A stretch of DNA of 64,000 nt, taken from contig NC_088345.1 of the NCBI RefSeq assembly GCF_036884655.1, positions 21,480,501 through 21,544,500 of the forward strand, read 5' to 3'. Both the position numbers and the translations under genes were made by a program. The notes under the pieces were generated by a model. The model worked only from the letters and a program-made list of their open reading frames with translations. It was not told where the DNA came from and did not search any database. Positions 1 to 11,466 of this stretch are shown here, one piece after another. Numbering within the stretch: the first letter of the stretch is position 1; the number at the start of each line of letters is the position of its first letter. Source of the stretch: Musa acuminata AAA Group. Taxonomy: Eukaryota > Streptophyta > Magnoliopsida > Zingiberales > Musaceae.

Positions 1-1296
1 TGATCAATATGTTGATAAATGCTTAAAATTTTTAATGTTTGAGTATCATGTATGATATACACATTGATGATAATTGATTTTTCTGTATCGTGCATGAAAA
101 ATAAGGTTTTTGAAATTGTGTATGTTTTAATTTAAATATATAATGATGCACAAATAAAATTGATACTTACCTTTGTCATAATCTGAAAATTAAAAGAAAA
201 AAGGGTCTTCCCTTCTTTTTGACAATGACAAAGGGGGAGCAAGAATTTCTAGCGTGGATATCATGAAAAGAGGCAAACTAGCTAGCTTACACAATTCAAG
301 ATGAAAGCAAAAATTACACTCCTCTAAAGAGAAGATGCAAATGTAACACTTGCCAAATTGTTTGCTTGCCTCATGTAAAACATTATCTCTTGCTAGTTTG
401 GCATTTTGCTAGCTTACACTTTGCAAAGAAAGCAAAGATGACACTTCTCAAAAGAGAAGGAAGAGCTTGTTATCTTGACATCACAAGCTTGCCAAACAAA
501 AATTGCAAAAGTGCTATCTTGTCTATCTCAAGAAGCAAAACTTGCAACTTGCACATTGCAATAGGAAGCAAGAATCATAAGCTTACACAAGAAAGCTATC
601 TTGCATTTGCCTTCAAAATTTTTGCTAGCTTGTATGTAGTAAAACTTGCATATCGTAAAAATTGCTAGCTTGTAGCATAAAGAGAAGCAAATAGTTGCTA
701 TCTCAAGAAAATTAAACATGCTAAACTTACACCTTGCAATGGAAGCAAAATTGCGAGCCCAAACATTGCAAAGGAAGCAAAAATTAGCTAGCTTGCAACT
801 TGCATATTTCAAGAAGCAAAAGTTGCCTTCTTGAACATCTCTAAATTGCTAGCTTGCAAGTTCTCAAATGTTGAAACATTGCTAGCTTGCTATCTTGTAT
901 GCTGTAAAACTTGCATATCTAAAACTTGATAGCTTGAATGTTCTAAGCATGATGTAACATTTGCTAAATTTTTTGGCTTCAAAACTGCATGATGATAAAA
1001 CTTGATATTATATTTTTCATGCAATAAGTTAAACTAATATTCCAAACACAAGAATAGTTGGACTTCTCCTTTTTGTTGATGACAAAGGGGGAGAAGTATG
1101 ATGTTATGCATAAGTTTATGCATAAGTTCATGATGACGTGTTGCAAGTATTCATGATGAATATTGCAGTGACTTGAATTCAGTTTGAATTCAAGGTTCTA
1201 TCAATATGGCATATTGATAGGGGGAGTTTGTTTAAACTCCGGGAGTTAAGTTTAACTTCGTCATCAAGTGGTTGTCATCATCAAAAAGGGGGAAAT
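1..1296 (+). mobile_element. 3' non-coding end of a Ty1/copia Sirevirus-like element (element A)
   Basis: This is the tail of an element whose coding part lies left of the window. Three purine-rich AAAGGGGGAG-type tracts are visible, near 228-240, 1083-1094 and 1285-1293; a shorter GGGGGAG copy is near 1222. The last touches the LTR that starts at 1297, so it is the working polypurine tract. Several PPT copies upstream of the 3' LTR are a known Sirevirus trait, and the same layout recurs at 21993-22430 in element B. The stretch 240-960 is AT-rich with degenerate repeats of GCTAGCTTGC and AAGCAAAA words. No coding frame can be supported. Confidence 0.75.
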
Positions 1297-3258
1297 TGTT
1301 GAATCTCGTATTTTGATGATGAAACTACTTGATATATATTTATGATTTAATCTATGTTTTGAGTGATGCAGGATGCTTTGATCAGGATGAGACAATTAAA
1401 GCAGGAAAATCATGTTGTGCGGGAGGAACATGTCAGAAGATTGGACGTCGGGCCGGTGGATCTGTCGACGTATCGATAGAAGGCTTCGGGCCGTGGACTC
1501 GAGCATCGGGCCAAGAAGAGCGAGTATTGTGCCAAGGATATCGGAGTTGCGAAGTCAACTGGCCGATTGGGCAATAGGCTGCAAGAGAGGACGATGCGTC
1601 GAAGAATCAGACGAAGCGTCGAGGGACCAATGACATGCCGGACAACTTGGTTAATTGCTTAGGATTAATTGTCTCGATCGAAGTTTTGTTTTATGTGTGT
1701 AGAATTAACTACGATGGAAGAAAGACATGCATTAGAAGTTGCGCCGGAGTCAAGACAATGATCACGTTGGGAGTTCGAGAGTTCGACGGAAGTTCGGACA
1801 GTCATCGGAGGTTCTGCGGGAACAAATCCGAGAAGTCCATGAGCTTGCCAAAGAAGCTCGTAGGAACTCGCCAAGTGGGTCGTCGCAAGTCCAGGAGTTT
1901 GCCGGAAGTCCGCAGGAGCATCACCGAGGGTTCATCGGATGATCGATAGAAGTTCGCCGGAAACTCGCCGGAAGAAGCGATTGATGCAGCGGAGCAAGCT
2001 GCAGAAATTGTCTTAGGATTTATCGTAGTTAGCACAATGATTAAGTTGGAAATGGGAGGTGATCCCAATAGCTTAATCTTGGGGCAATTGGGCCCCAGAA
2101 AAACCCAAATTGGGCCGAATGGATCTACCCATTCGGACCCTGATTGTTGTGGGAGGTGCAATCGCCCAAGCCAGGAGGTAGCACCGACTGGGCTAAGTCT
2201 CCCAAGGAGACTGGGCGGTGCAACCGTCCCAGCCAGGAGGTGGCACCGCCTGGGCTCAGTCTCCGAGCGAGACTAGGCGGTGCAACCTCCCCTGATAGGA
2301 GGTAGCACCGCCCAAGCTCGGTCTTCGAGCTCTGGCAAGCGGTGCAACCGCCCCAGTCAGGAGGTGCAACCGCCTTATCCCGGAATTTCGGGAATTGACA
2401 GTTTTGAGCTCCAAATTTGAATTGGGTTGGGGCCTATAAATACCCCACCCATTCAGCACTGAAAGAATGAACTTACACCGAAATCTTGATCTTTTTATGT
2501 GATTCTTAGAGCTCAAAATTGTTGTAAAGGCCAAAAGTTCTTCTCCCTCTGTTCTTCCAAGTTCTGAGTTGTAAAGAGAGGAGAGAAAATTCTGTAAGGG
2601 TTGTCTCCAAAGCCCATCAAAAGGAGTGAAACTGTAAAAGGGTGGTTGGCCTTCGCCCATTGAAGGAAGACGTCTAGTTGACGTCGGTGACCTCGTCGGT
2701 GGAGGAAGCCAAAAGTGGAGTAGGTCAAGATTGACCGAACCACTCTACATCTCGGTTTGCATTTACTTTGAGCATTTTAAGTTTACTGCAAACCTCCTAA
2801 ATAGCTACTGCCTTCTGCGCTTTTACGAACGAGTTTCTAAGTTCAGAGCTTTCCGAATCTGCGTTTAGATGTAAATCGACTTTTTCATACGATTATTACA
2901 TTTCAGTTTACATTTACGTTTTGATTTCAATCATAACTGCAAACTGCCTTCTGCGCATTTAAAAAATGTATCTCAAAGTTCAGTATCTTCAAAATCGGCA
3001 TTTAGATGTAAACAGATTTTATCGTACGAACGTCGCATTTCAGTTTGCGCTAGCATTCTGATTTTCATCATGAACTGCAAACTGCCTTCATAGATTTCCT
3101 TTTTTGTGATCTTGCTTAATCTTAAGTTAAAGTAATCTTAGAATCGGCTTTTACATCGAAATCATTTTTATCAAACGAACACAGCATTCGATTTTAATAG
3201 TAAAAGATTTCCGCTGCACTAATTCACCCCTCACCTCTTAGTGCTCTTGATCCTAACA
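1297..3258 (+). repeat. 3' LTR of element A (LTR-1, Sirevirus type, 1962 bp)
   Basis: Begins TGTTGAATCTCG right after the polypurine tract and ends GATCCTAACA, so it has TG...CA termini. It carries GGCGGTGCAACCGCC-like palindromes at 2150-2370, a TATA box (TATAAATA) at 2435-2442, and the CTGCACTAATTCACCCC motif near its end. It is closely similar over its length to 4568-6534. The five bases after it, ATTTG (3259-3263), are also the first bases of a TRIM primer-binding site, so the element was inserted into a TRIM unit. Confidence 0.88.
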
Positions 3259-3456
3259 ATTTGGTATCAGAGCCGACCCAGCATTTGGTCAGGGTGAGAG
3301 GGCTCGAGTAGGAAAGGGCTACCCGTGGATGGAGTCAGAGATCTCATCATGGCGTGGAGCCACCACTGAGTTAATCCTCACATGCACTATGCTAGGGTTC
3401 GATCTGGGTTATGTTCGACATTGACGAGGACGTCAAGCTAATTGAGTTGGGGATAA

Positions 3457-3622
3457 TATAATATCCCATTAGTCCCACGTCGGAAGGTGGGAATGTATAT
3501 AATTAGCTTATAAGGGCCTGATGAGTGTACTACGTTAACTCCCGCTTAAGCATTTTGGTCCGCGATTGAAGGACCAAAATGGAGTTATTGGCCAGTTGGC
3601 TCATCAGACTCGGGTCGTGACA
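3457..3622 (+). repeat. TRIM LTR copy a1
   Basis: 166 bp; the first dinucleotide is TA instead of TG, and it ends GTGACA. It is followed directly by the primer-binding site at 3623-3636. It contains the inverted repeat ATTTTGGTCC/GGACCAAAAT at 3552-3561 and 3571-3580. Confidence 0.8.
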
Positions 3623-3717
3623 TTTGGTATCAGAGCCGACCTAGCATTAGGGCAGGGTGAGAGGGCACGAGTAGGAAAGGTCTACCCGTGGATGGAGTCA
3701 GAGAACTCATCACGGCG

Positions 3718-3833
3718 TTTAAAAGGGCCTGATGAGTGTACTACGTTAACTCTCGCTTAAGCATTTTGGTTCGCGATTGAAGGACCAAAATGGAGTTATT
3801 GGCCAGTTAGCTCATCAGACCCGGGTCGTGACA
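3718..3833 (+). repeat. TRIM LTR copy a2, 5'-truncated
   Basis: The internal part stops at TCATCACGGCG (about 3717) and joins directly to the middle of an LTR (AAAAGGGCCTGATGAG). The second half of the internal part and the first third of the LTR are missing. Confidence 0.75.
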
Positions 3834-4030
3834 TTCGGTATCAGAGCTAACCTAGCATTAGGGCAGGGTGAGAGGGCTTGAGTACGAAAGGGCTACCCAT
3901 GGATGGAGTCAGAGAACTCATCACAGCGTGGAGCCACCACTGAGTTATTCCTCACATGCGCTATGCTAGGGTTCGATCTAGGTTATGTTTGACATTGACG
4001 ATGACGTCAAGCTAATTGAGTTGGGGATAA

Positions 4031-4196
4031 TGTAATATCCCATTAGTCCCACATCGGAAGTGGGCAATGTGTATGATTAGCTTATAAGGGCCTAATGAGT
4101 GTACTACGTTAACTCCCACTTAAGCTTTTTGGTCCGCGATTGAAGGACCAAAATGGAGTTATTGGCCGGTTAGCTCATCAAAATCGGGTCGTGACA
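4031..4196 (+). repeat. TRIM LTR copy a3
   Basis: 166 bp with TGTAATATCCC start and GTGACA end. The primer-binding site TTTGGTATCAGAGC follows at 4197. Confidence 0.82.
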
Positions 4197-4397
4197 TTTG
4201 GTATCAGAGCCGACCTTGCATTTGGGCTGGGTGAGAGGGCTCGAGTAAGAAAGGGCTGCCTGTGGATGGATGGAGTCAGAGAACTCATCACGGCGTGGAG
4301 CCACCATTGAGTTAATCCTCACATGCACTATGCTAGGGTTCGATCCAGGTTATGTTCGACCTTGACGAGGACGTCAAGCTAATTGAGTTGGGGATAA

Positions 4398-4563
4398 TGT
4401 AATATCCCATTAGTCCCACATCCGAAGTGTGGAATGTGTATGATTAGCTTATAAGGGCCTGATGAGTGTACTACGTTAACTCCCACTTAAGCATTTTAGT
4501 CCACGATTGAAGGACCAAAATGGAGTTATTGGCCAGTTAGTTCATCAGACCTAGGTCGTGACA
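4398..4563 (+). repeat. TRIM LTR copy a4
   Basis: 166 bp. Only four bases of its following primer-binding site (TTTG, 4564-4567) remain before the solo LTR. The site resumes after that LTR at 6535. Confidence 0.82.
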
Positions 4564-4567
4564 TTTG

Positions 4568-6534
4568 TGTTGAATCTCGTATTTTGATGATGAAACTACT
4601 TGATATATGTTTATGATTTAATCTGCGTTTTGAGTGGCGCAGGATGCTTTGATCAGGATGAGACAATTAAGGCAGGAAAATCATGTTGTGCCGGAGGAAC
4701 ATGTAAGAAGATTGGACGTTGGGCCGGTGGATCGGTCGACGTATCGACAGAAGGCTTCGGGCCGGCCGTGGACTCGAGCATCGGGCCAAGAAGAGCGAGT
4801 ATTGTGCCAAGGATATCGGAGTTGCAGAGTCAACTAGCCGATTGGGCAATAGGTTGGAGGAGAGGACGATGCGTCGAAGTATCGGACCAAGCGTCGAGGG
4901 ACCAATGACATGCCGGACAACTTGGTTAATTGCTTAGGATTAATTGTCTCGATCGAAGTCTTATTTTAATTGTGTAGGATTAACTACGATGGAAGAAAGA
5001 CATGCAGCAGAAGTTACGCCGGAGTCAAGACAATGATCACGTTGGGAGTTCGAGAGTTCGATGGAAGTTCGGACAGTCGTTGGAGGTTCTGCGGGAACAA
5101 ATCCGAGAAGTCCTTGAGCTTGCCAAAGAAGCTCGTTGGAACTCGCCAAGTGGATCGTCGCAAGTCCAGGAGTTTGCCGGAAGTCCGCAGGAGCATCACC
5201 GAGGGTTCATCGGATGATCGACGGAAGTTCGCCGGAAACTCGCCGGAAGAAGCGATTGACGCACCGGAGCAAGCTATAGAAATTGTCTTAGGATTTATCG
5301 TAGTTAGCACAATGATTAAGTTGGAAATGGGAGGTGATCCCATTAGCTTAATCTTGGGGCAATTGGGCCCTTGAAAAACCCAAATTGGGCCGAATGGATC
5401 TACCCATTCGGAACCTGATTGTTGTGGGAGGTGCAACTGCCCAAGCCAGGAGGTAGCACCGACTGGGCTAAGTCTCCCAAGGAGACTAGGCGGTGCAACC
5501 GCCCCAGCCAGGAGGTGGCACCGCATGGGCTCAGTCTCCGAGCGAGACTAGGCGGTGCAACCTCTCCTGACAGGAGGTAGCACCGCCCAAACTCGGTCTA
5601 CGAGCTCTGGCAGGCGGTGCAACCGCCCCAATCAGGAGGTGCAACCGCCTTATCCCGGAATTCCGGGAATTGACAGTTTTGAGCTCCAAATTTGAATTGG
5701 GTTAGGGCCTATAAATACCCCACCCATTCAGCACTGAAAGAATGAACTTACAACGAAATCTTGATCTTTTTCTGTGATTCTTAGAGCTCAAAATTGTTGT
5801 AAAGGCCAAAAGTTCTTATCCCTCTATTCTTCCAAGTTCTGAGTTGTAAAGAGAGGAGAGAAAATTCTGTAAGGGTTGTCTCCAACACCCATCAAAAGGA
5901 GTGAAACTGTAAAAGGGTGGTTGGCCTTCGCCCATTGAAGGAAGGCCTCTAGTTGACGTCGGTGACCTCGTCGGTGGAGGAAGCCAAAAGTGGAGTAGGT
6001 CAAGATTGACCGAACCACTCTAAATCTCAGTTTGCATTTACTTTGAGCATTTTATCTTTACTACAAACCTCCTAAATAGCTACTGCCTTCTGCGCTTTTA
6101 CGAACGAGTTTCTAAGTTCAGAGCTTTCCGAATCTGCATTTAGACGTAAATCGACTTTTTTGTATGATCATTACATTTCAGTTTATGTTTACGTTTTGAT
6201 TTCAATCATAACTGCAAACTGCCTTCTGCGCATTTATAAAACGTATCTCAAAGTTCAGTATCTTCAAAATCGACATTTAGAGGTAAACCGGTTTTATTGT
6301 ACGAACGTTGCATTTCAGTTTGCGCTTGCATTCTGATTTTCATCATAAACTGCAAACTGCCTTCGTAGATTTACTTTAACTTCATCTCGCTTAATCTTAA
6401 GTTAAAGTAATCTTAGAATCGACTTTTACATTGAAATCATTTTTATCAAACGAACGCAGCTTTCGATTTTAATAGTAAAAGATTTCCGCTGCACTAATTC
6501 ACCCCCCCCCCTCTTAGTGCTCTTGATCCTAACA
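4568..6534 (+). repeat. Solo Sirevirus LTR (LTR-2, 1967 bp) with ATTTG target duplication
   Basis: TG...CA termini (TGTTGAATCTCG to GATCCTAACA), flanked by ATTTG on both sides (4563-4567 and 6535-6539), with no internal region attached. It is a near copy of 1297-3258, with palindromes near 5430-5650, TATAAATA at 5710-5717, and a poly-C run near 6502. The insertion point is inside a TRIM primer-binding site, at the same nucleotide as LTR-1. Confidence 0.88.
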
Positions 6535-7633
6535 ATTTGGTATCAGAGCTGACCTAGCATTTGGGCAGGGTGAGAGGGCTCGAGTAGGAAAGGGCTACCC
6601 GTGGATGGAGTCAGAGAACTCATCACGGCGTGGAGCCACCACTGAGTTAATCCTCACATGCTCTATGCTAGGGTTCGATCTGGGTTATATTCGACCTTGA
6701 CTAGGACGTCAAGCTAATTGAGTTGAGGATAATGTAATATCTCATTAGTCCCACGTCGGAAGTGGGGAATGTGTATAATTAGCTTATAAGGGCCTGATGA
6801 GTGTACTACGTTAACTCCCGCTTAAGCATTTTGGTCCGCGATTGAAGGACCAAAATGGAGTTATTGGCCAGTTAGCTCATCAAACTCGGGTCGTGACATT
6901 TGGTATCAGAGCCGACCTAGCATTTGGGCAGGGTGAGGGGGCTCGAGTAGGAAAGGGCTACTCGTGGATGGAGTTAGAGAACTCATCACGGCGTGGAGCC
7001 ACCACTAAGTTAATCCTCACATGCACTATGCTAGGGTTCGATCTGGGTTATGTTCAACCTTGATGAGGACGTCAAGCTAATTGAGTTGAGGATAATTTAA
7101 TATCCCATTAGTCCCACATCGGAAGTGGGGAATGTGTATGATTAGCTTATAAGGGCCTGATGAGTGTACTATGTTAACTCCCGCTTAAGCATTTTGGTCC
7201 GTGATTGAAGGACCAAAATGGAGTTATTGGCCAGTTAGCTCATCAGACCCGGGTCGTGACATTTGGCATCAGAGCCGACCTAGCATTAGGGCAGCGTGAG
7301 AGGGCTCGAGTAGGAAAGGGCTACCCATGGATGGAGTCAGAGAACTCATCACGGCGTGGAGCCACCACTGAGTTAATTCTCACATGCACTATGCTTGGGT
7401 TCGATCTGGGTTATGTTCGACCTTGACGACCTTGACGAGGACATCAAGCTAATTGAGTTGGGAATAATGTAATATCCCATTAGTCCCACATCGGATGTGG
7501 GGAATGTGTATGATTAGCTTATAAGGGCCTAATGACTGTACTACGTTAACTCTCGCTTAAGCATTTTGGTCCACGATTGAAGGACCAAAATAGAGTTATT
7601 GGCCAGTTGGCTCATCAAACTCGGGTCGTGACA
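6535..7633 (+). repeat. Tandem TRIM array 2
   Basis: Continuation of the array after the solo LTR. Primer-binding sites occur at 6537, 6899 and 7262, and 166-bp LTRs at 6733-6898, 7096-7261 and 7468-7633. The third internal part contains a short duplication (GACCTTGAC twice, near 7418-7436). The array ends exactly at an LTR end (GTGACA), and unrelated F-family LTR sequence follows. Confidence 0.82.
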
Positions 7634-9149
7634 TTTGAAAATTTATATAACAACGGAGTGAGCTAAAAATAGCTCAGCAAGTGACAAAGCATATTCAGAA
7701 CAAAAGGAAAGAGTTCAAACAAGTAAGGTATTATAATGCAAGGCAGAATACAAGAATTCTCAAGGATACCATCTCATTAGATACAAAATCATATGTATCA
7801 TGTCATTCAAAACATATTTGATTCATAACAAATGGAGCACAGAGTAATTGGAGCATATCGGCAACGAATGAAACGTTTTGGAGCATATCAATAATATATG
7901 AAACATTTCAAAGCTTATCAATGGCATATTAAATGTTCCGAAGTATATCAACGGCGTATGGAACATTTCGGAGCATATCAATAACAAATACCAAACAGAA
8001 GCTCAAACGTCGTCTTTGACGTTGCATTCATATCATTCTTATCCAAAGCATGTACAGAAACACATAACCAAAGCTCTGGATATCATATCAAACATACAGA
8101 AGATGACCACCAGACAGATGTCTCCCACGTCTGGGAGCTCCATCCACCCACGTCTAGGTGAAGTCAGAGGGGACCGACAGAGCATCGCAGGCTCTATGCA
8201 TAACTCCCTTTACCATTTCTGGCAAAGGTTCACATTATCCCACAACACCAGAGTACAAAAGGCAGTATGAACAATAAATAGCATATATCAGAAGCACACG
8301 TGGAACAACAAAATTTACATGTGCCTTTACGAGTCAATACGATGCAAGCAACAATCTCTCACAAATGTATTCAGATTTGGAATGAAATGAAAGCAAGAGT
8401 ATACACGGATTCTAAGCAATCATATATAGCTCAATTCAAATAAGAAGGTTAGATGAATTCAATATCCAAAAGAATGAAACTAGAGTAGGCACATATCGAA
8501 AGCAAATGCAGAACAATGGGATATACATGTCCCTATATATGTCAATGCGATATAGCTTAAACGTTACACCAAATGTTTCAAGAATATAAGTAATTTATAG
8601 AAAAGAGCAAACCAGAATTCAAGCACTAATATAAGCCTCAATTGGGCGAAGGGGGTTGAATGGAATCTATTTCCAAATGAATGAAACAGAATACGCGAAA
8701 TCGACCAAAGCTCGATTTCTGACAGAATTCAAGAGGCACATTGAACAAATACTTCAAATTATCAATTATGCTCCAATACCCTTAAGAAAGCTACTGTCGA
8801 AGGATATATCAATCTATTTTCTGATGAAACAAGTTTCATATGAATCAAGGTTTTCAACAAGGAGTTACCATTGATTTAGTGACCAAAGGTCAAAAACTAA
8901 ATTATTGTTTTGCAAAATCCATAAGGCGGAATCAACAGATAGCAGAATAGGTATTTGAATTCTAAATTTTTCAATCTATATATCAAAAAAAAGGTTTACA
9001 AGTCTAGTTTCAAATGAAATCAGTTTGTACAAATCAGAATTTCCAAATCTATGTTCCTACAGAAGTATTAGTCCCACATCGGAAGTGGGGATAATGTAAT
9101 ATCCATGATATTAAAATTCCAAATCGTGAACTAGAGCTCTAAACTCTTG
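7634..9149 (-). mobile_element. Fragment of an F-family large-LTR gypsy element
   Basis: The sequence from about 7638 matches the inside of the F1 LTR (compare TATATAACAACGGAGTGAGC here and near 41600), including the repeated ATATCAATGGCGTATGGAAC-type motifs at 7850-8000 and the GACCAAAGCTCGATTTCTG stretch near 8702. It starts about 500 bp inside the LTR, so it is truncated. Where F1 carries a captured TRIM piece (42063-42184), this copy has different sequence (about 8010-8180). Its right end (9063-9149) mixes a TRIM-like word with the F-LTR start word. No gene is seen. Confidence 0.65.
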
Positions 9150-9154
9150 TGATA

Positions 9155-9583
9155 TGTTAGAACCCTTGCAGATTCTAAACTTGGGGTTGATCTCTTTAGG
9201 GGATCGGCCTCCTTGGAACTCTATAGGGGTTCCTCCCTCCAAGTTGCTGCTCAAAGGCTACAGAAAAGATTCATCTATTGCTTATGAAAAGAGAAGGAAT
9301 ACATGGCTATTTATAGGGCTTCTAAACCCTAACTCCTAATAGGACTCCTACTTAAGACTCTTACTTCTAACTAACTCCTAGTAGGACTCCTAGTCAAGAC
9401 TCCTATTCCCTTACAACTCCTAATTCTTCTCTAAGAAAACACCTCCTACATGAATGCCTCTCTCAATTAGGACTCTCCTAGCTAGAGTCCTAACAGAATG
9501 CCCCTCACAATTAGGACTCTCCTAGCTAGAGTCCTAACAGAATGTCCCTCTCAATTAGGACTCTCCAAGCTAGAGTCCTAACA
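9155..9583 (-). repeat. 3' LTR of G1 (429 bp)
   Basis: Plus-strand reading runs from TGTTAGAACCCTTGCAG to GAGTCCTAACA. Inside, near 9400-9580, the phrase AATTAGGACTCTCC(T/A)AGCTAGAGTCCTAA repeats about three times. The GC-rich stretch next to it, at 9584-9600, is the polypurine tract on the minus strand. Confidence 0.85.
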
Positions 9584-9600
9584 GACCCGCCCTCTTCAAA

Positions 9601-9903
9601 TTAGCCTTGTCCTCGAGGCTGATGATTCGTGAATTCTGGGAATTTGATCTTCAAGTCGTCATAGTTCTCCCAAGTGGTATCTTCTATTGGTAGATTCGCC
9701 CACTTTATTAGCACTTCATTAGTGGGTCGTCGTCGTCGAGTCACGATCCGTCGATCAATAATGGCACTTGGCTGGGTCTGGAGTTCTCTTTGGGTAGTCA
9801 TATTTGGTGGGTGGCTTTGGGTTATCTCCAAGCACCTATTTAAAACTTCCGTCTGGCTGTTGGTTTGTGGGTGATATGTCGTACTCCTTTTCAATTTAAT
9901 ACC
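9601..9903 (-). pseudogene. Integrase C-terminal relic and chromodomain of G1
   Basis: In frame with the RT/RNase H segment after a TAG (9904-9906). The first part, STTYHPQTNSQTEVLNRCLE, is the end of the integrase core around its catalytic Glu. The His/Cys zinc finger and both catalytic Asp regions are absent. A second deletion joins this to a chromodomain-like end (EVLIKWANLPIEDTTWEN, then a KFPEF tail). Chromodomains are known to target chromovirus integration to chromatin. G2 has the same junctions. Confidence 0.75.
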
Positions 9904-11460
9904 CTACATATGGAATAACTTTATCCAAAATCTGCTCTTGAAAATGCAAGTAGAATTTGTCACAAGCACAATGCGTCCCTTATAGCATAATTCTTTTAAG
10001 TCCCGATTGTAATGAGCCATGGGGCTTGGTGCTTTCTCTAATTTTTTTATAATCTTACTAGTATCTGAATCTTCCTGCCATTCCATCTTAATATCCTCAA
10101 GGAAGTCGCTGGTCGGAAGTGAAACGACCGAAACTTCAACTTGCTCGGGTAGCTGCGAAAGCGTATCTGCAAGAACATTCTCTTTCCCCTTTTTGTAAGT
10201 TATTTCAAAATCAAATCCAAGAAGTTTTGTTACCCATTTTTGCTGCTCAGGAGATGGTATCTTTCGCTCCAAAAAGTACTTGAGGCTTTTATGGTCGGTT
10301 TTATTTTGAAATCGTCGACCAATCAAGTAGGGTCTCCACCTTGTTACTGCACGCACGATGGCGAGCATCTCCTTATCATATGTTGACTTATTTTGATGGG
10401 AGGGAGATAATGCCTTGCTAGTGTATGTGAGTGGTCGGCCATCTTGCATGAGAATGGCTCCAATTCTGACTCCAGATGCGTCGGCCTCAATAATGAAGGG
10501 TCGGTTAAAATATGGTAGTGTTAGCACCGGCGTCGTCGTCATGGCTGCCTTAAGTTTGTCGAAGGCAACGGAGGCTCTGTCCAACCATTGGAAGACATCT
10601 TTTTTCAGTAAGGAAGTAAGTGGTGCATTGATCTCTCCATAGTTTTTCACGAACTTGCAGTAGTAGCTTGTTAAACCCAGAAAGCCATGTAGCAATTTTA
10701 TGTTCCTTGGGGTCAGCCAGTTTTGCATTGCTCCAATTTTAAAGGGGACTACTGCCACACCTTCCTCTGATATGATATGCCCAAGATATTCCACCTTCTT
10801 TTGAAGAAAGCAAAAATTCATAGTGGTTGTTGTATGTTCAAAAGGTGGTTTTCGGTATGTCTTCTTCACATACTCGTATTTGATGATACCCGGATCGAAG
10901 GTCCAACTTTGTGAATATTTGTGCTCCCTTTCATCTAGCAACTCATCTACTACTGGAATAGGGTATTTATCCTTGATGGTTATGCCATTGAGAACTCGGT
11001 AATCAACATATAATCGCCATATTTCATCCTTCTTTCGTATGAGGAGCACCGGTGAAGAGTAGGGGCAGCAACATGGCCGAATAACTCCTGTTTTGAGCAT
11101 CTCTTTAACAATCCTTTCTATTTCATCCTTTTGGAGATGTGGATACTGATATGGCTGAGCATTTGCTGGAGATTTTCCTGGAAGAATCGTTATACAATGA
11201 TCATGCCGACGGGTAAGAGGTAGGTTGCGTAGTTCGTCAAATATATCTGAAAATTCAGCAAGCAAAGGAAGTAGATTTGAATCTTCAAATTTTGTTGGCT
11301 CTCCCTTAGTTTGCTGCTCAAGTTGTACCAAAAAGCTGCTGCATGCTTTATGCAAAACCTTCTCCATTTGTTGTGTGCAAATCGTTGTTACGTCGCCCCC
11401 ATGTTTCCCGTTCAGTATCACCTGTTTCTCCTTACTATAAAATTTCATAATTAGTTGCAT
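9904..11460 (-). pseudogene. G1 RT/RNase H segment with RT core deleted (518 aa frame)
   Basis: Visible blocks in order: linker and RT N-terminus with SSPVLLIRKKDEIWRLYVDY (about aa 140-160), [12 protein letters not shown], then directly [14 protein letters not shown] (RT thumb) and a full RNase H (IIEADASG, STYDKEMLAI, TDHKSLKY, ENVLADTLSQLP). Between DELLDE and EYLGHIIS the DNA still holds the coding sequence for the [11 protein letters not shown]...HYEF region, but in a shifted frame. The following FGLTNAP-to-YxDD catalytic part is gone (junction about 10811-10817). The protein cannot be an active polymerase. G2 and G3 share the same changes. Confidence 0.85.
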
Positions 11461-11466
11461 AAAATT

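Larger units (their letters stand above)
3259..4567 (+). repeat. Tandem array 1 of a miniature LTR element (TRIM)
   Basis: About 363-bp units alternate a 166-bp terminal repeat (starts TGTAATATCCC, ends GGGTCGTGACA) with a roughly 200-bp internal part. The internal part begins with the initiator tRNA-Met primer-binding site TTTGGTATCAGAGC and ends with the purine-rich GAGTTGGGGATAA. LTR copies lie at 3457-3622, 3718-3833 (5' truncated), 4031-4196 and 4398-4563. There is no coding capacity. Neighbouring units share LTRs, as is typical for tandem TRIMs. The array is cut at 4567 by a Sirevirus LTR. Confidence 0.82.

Noticed and set aside
3566..7426. Repeated 64-73 aa frames starting MKDQNGVIGQLAHQTR
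   Set aside because: Each spans the TRIM LTR end, PBS and internal part. These elements are non-coding and the frames break between units.
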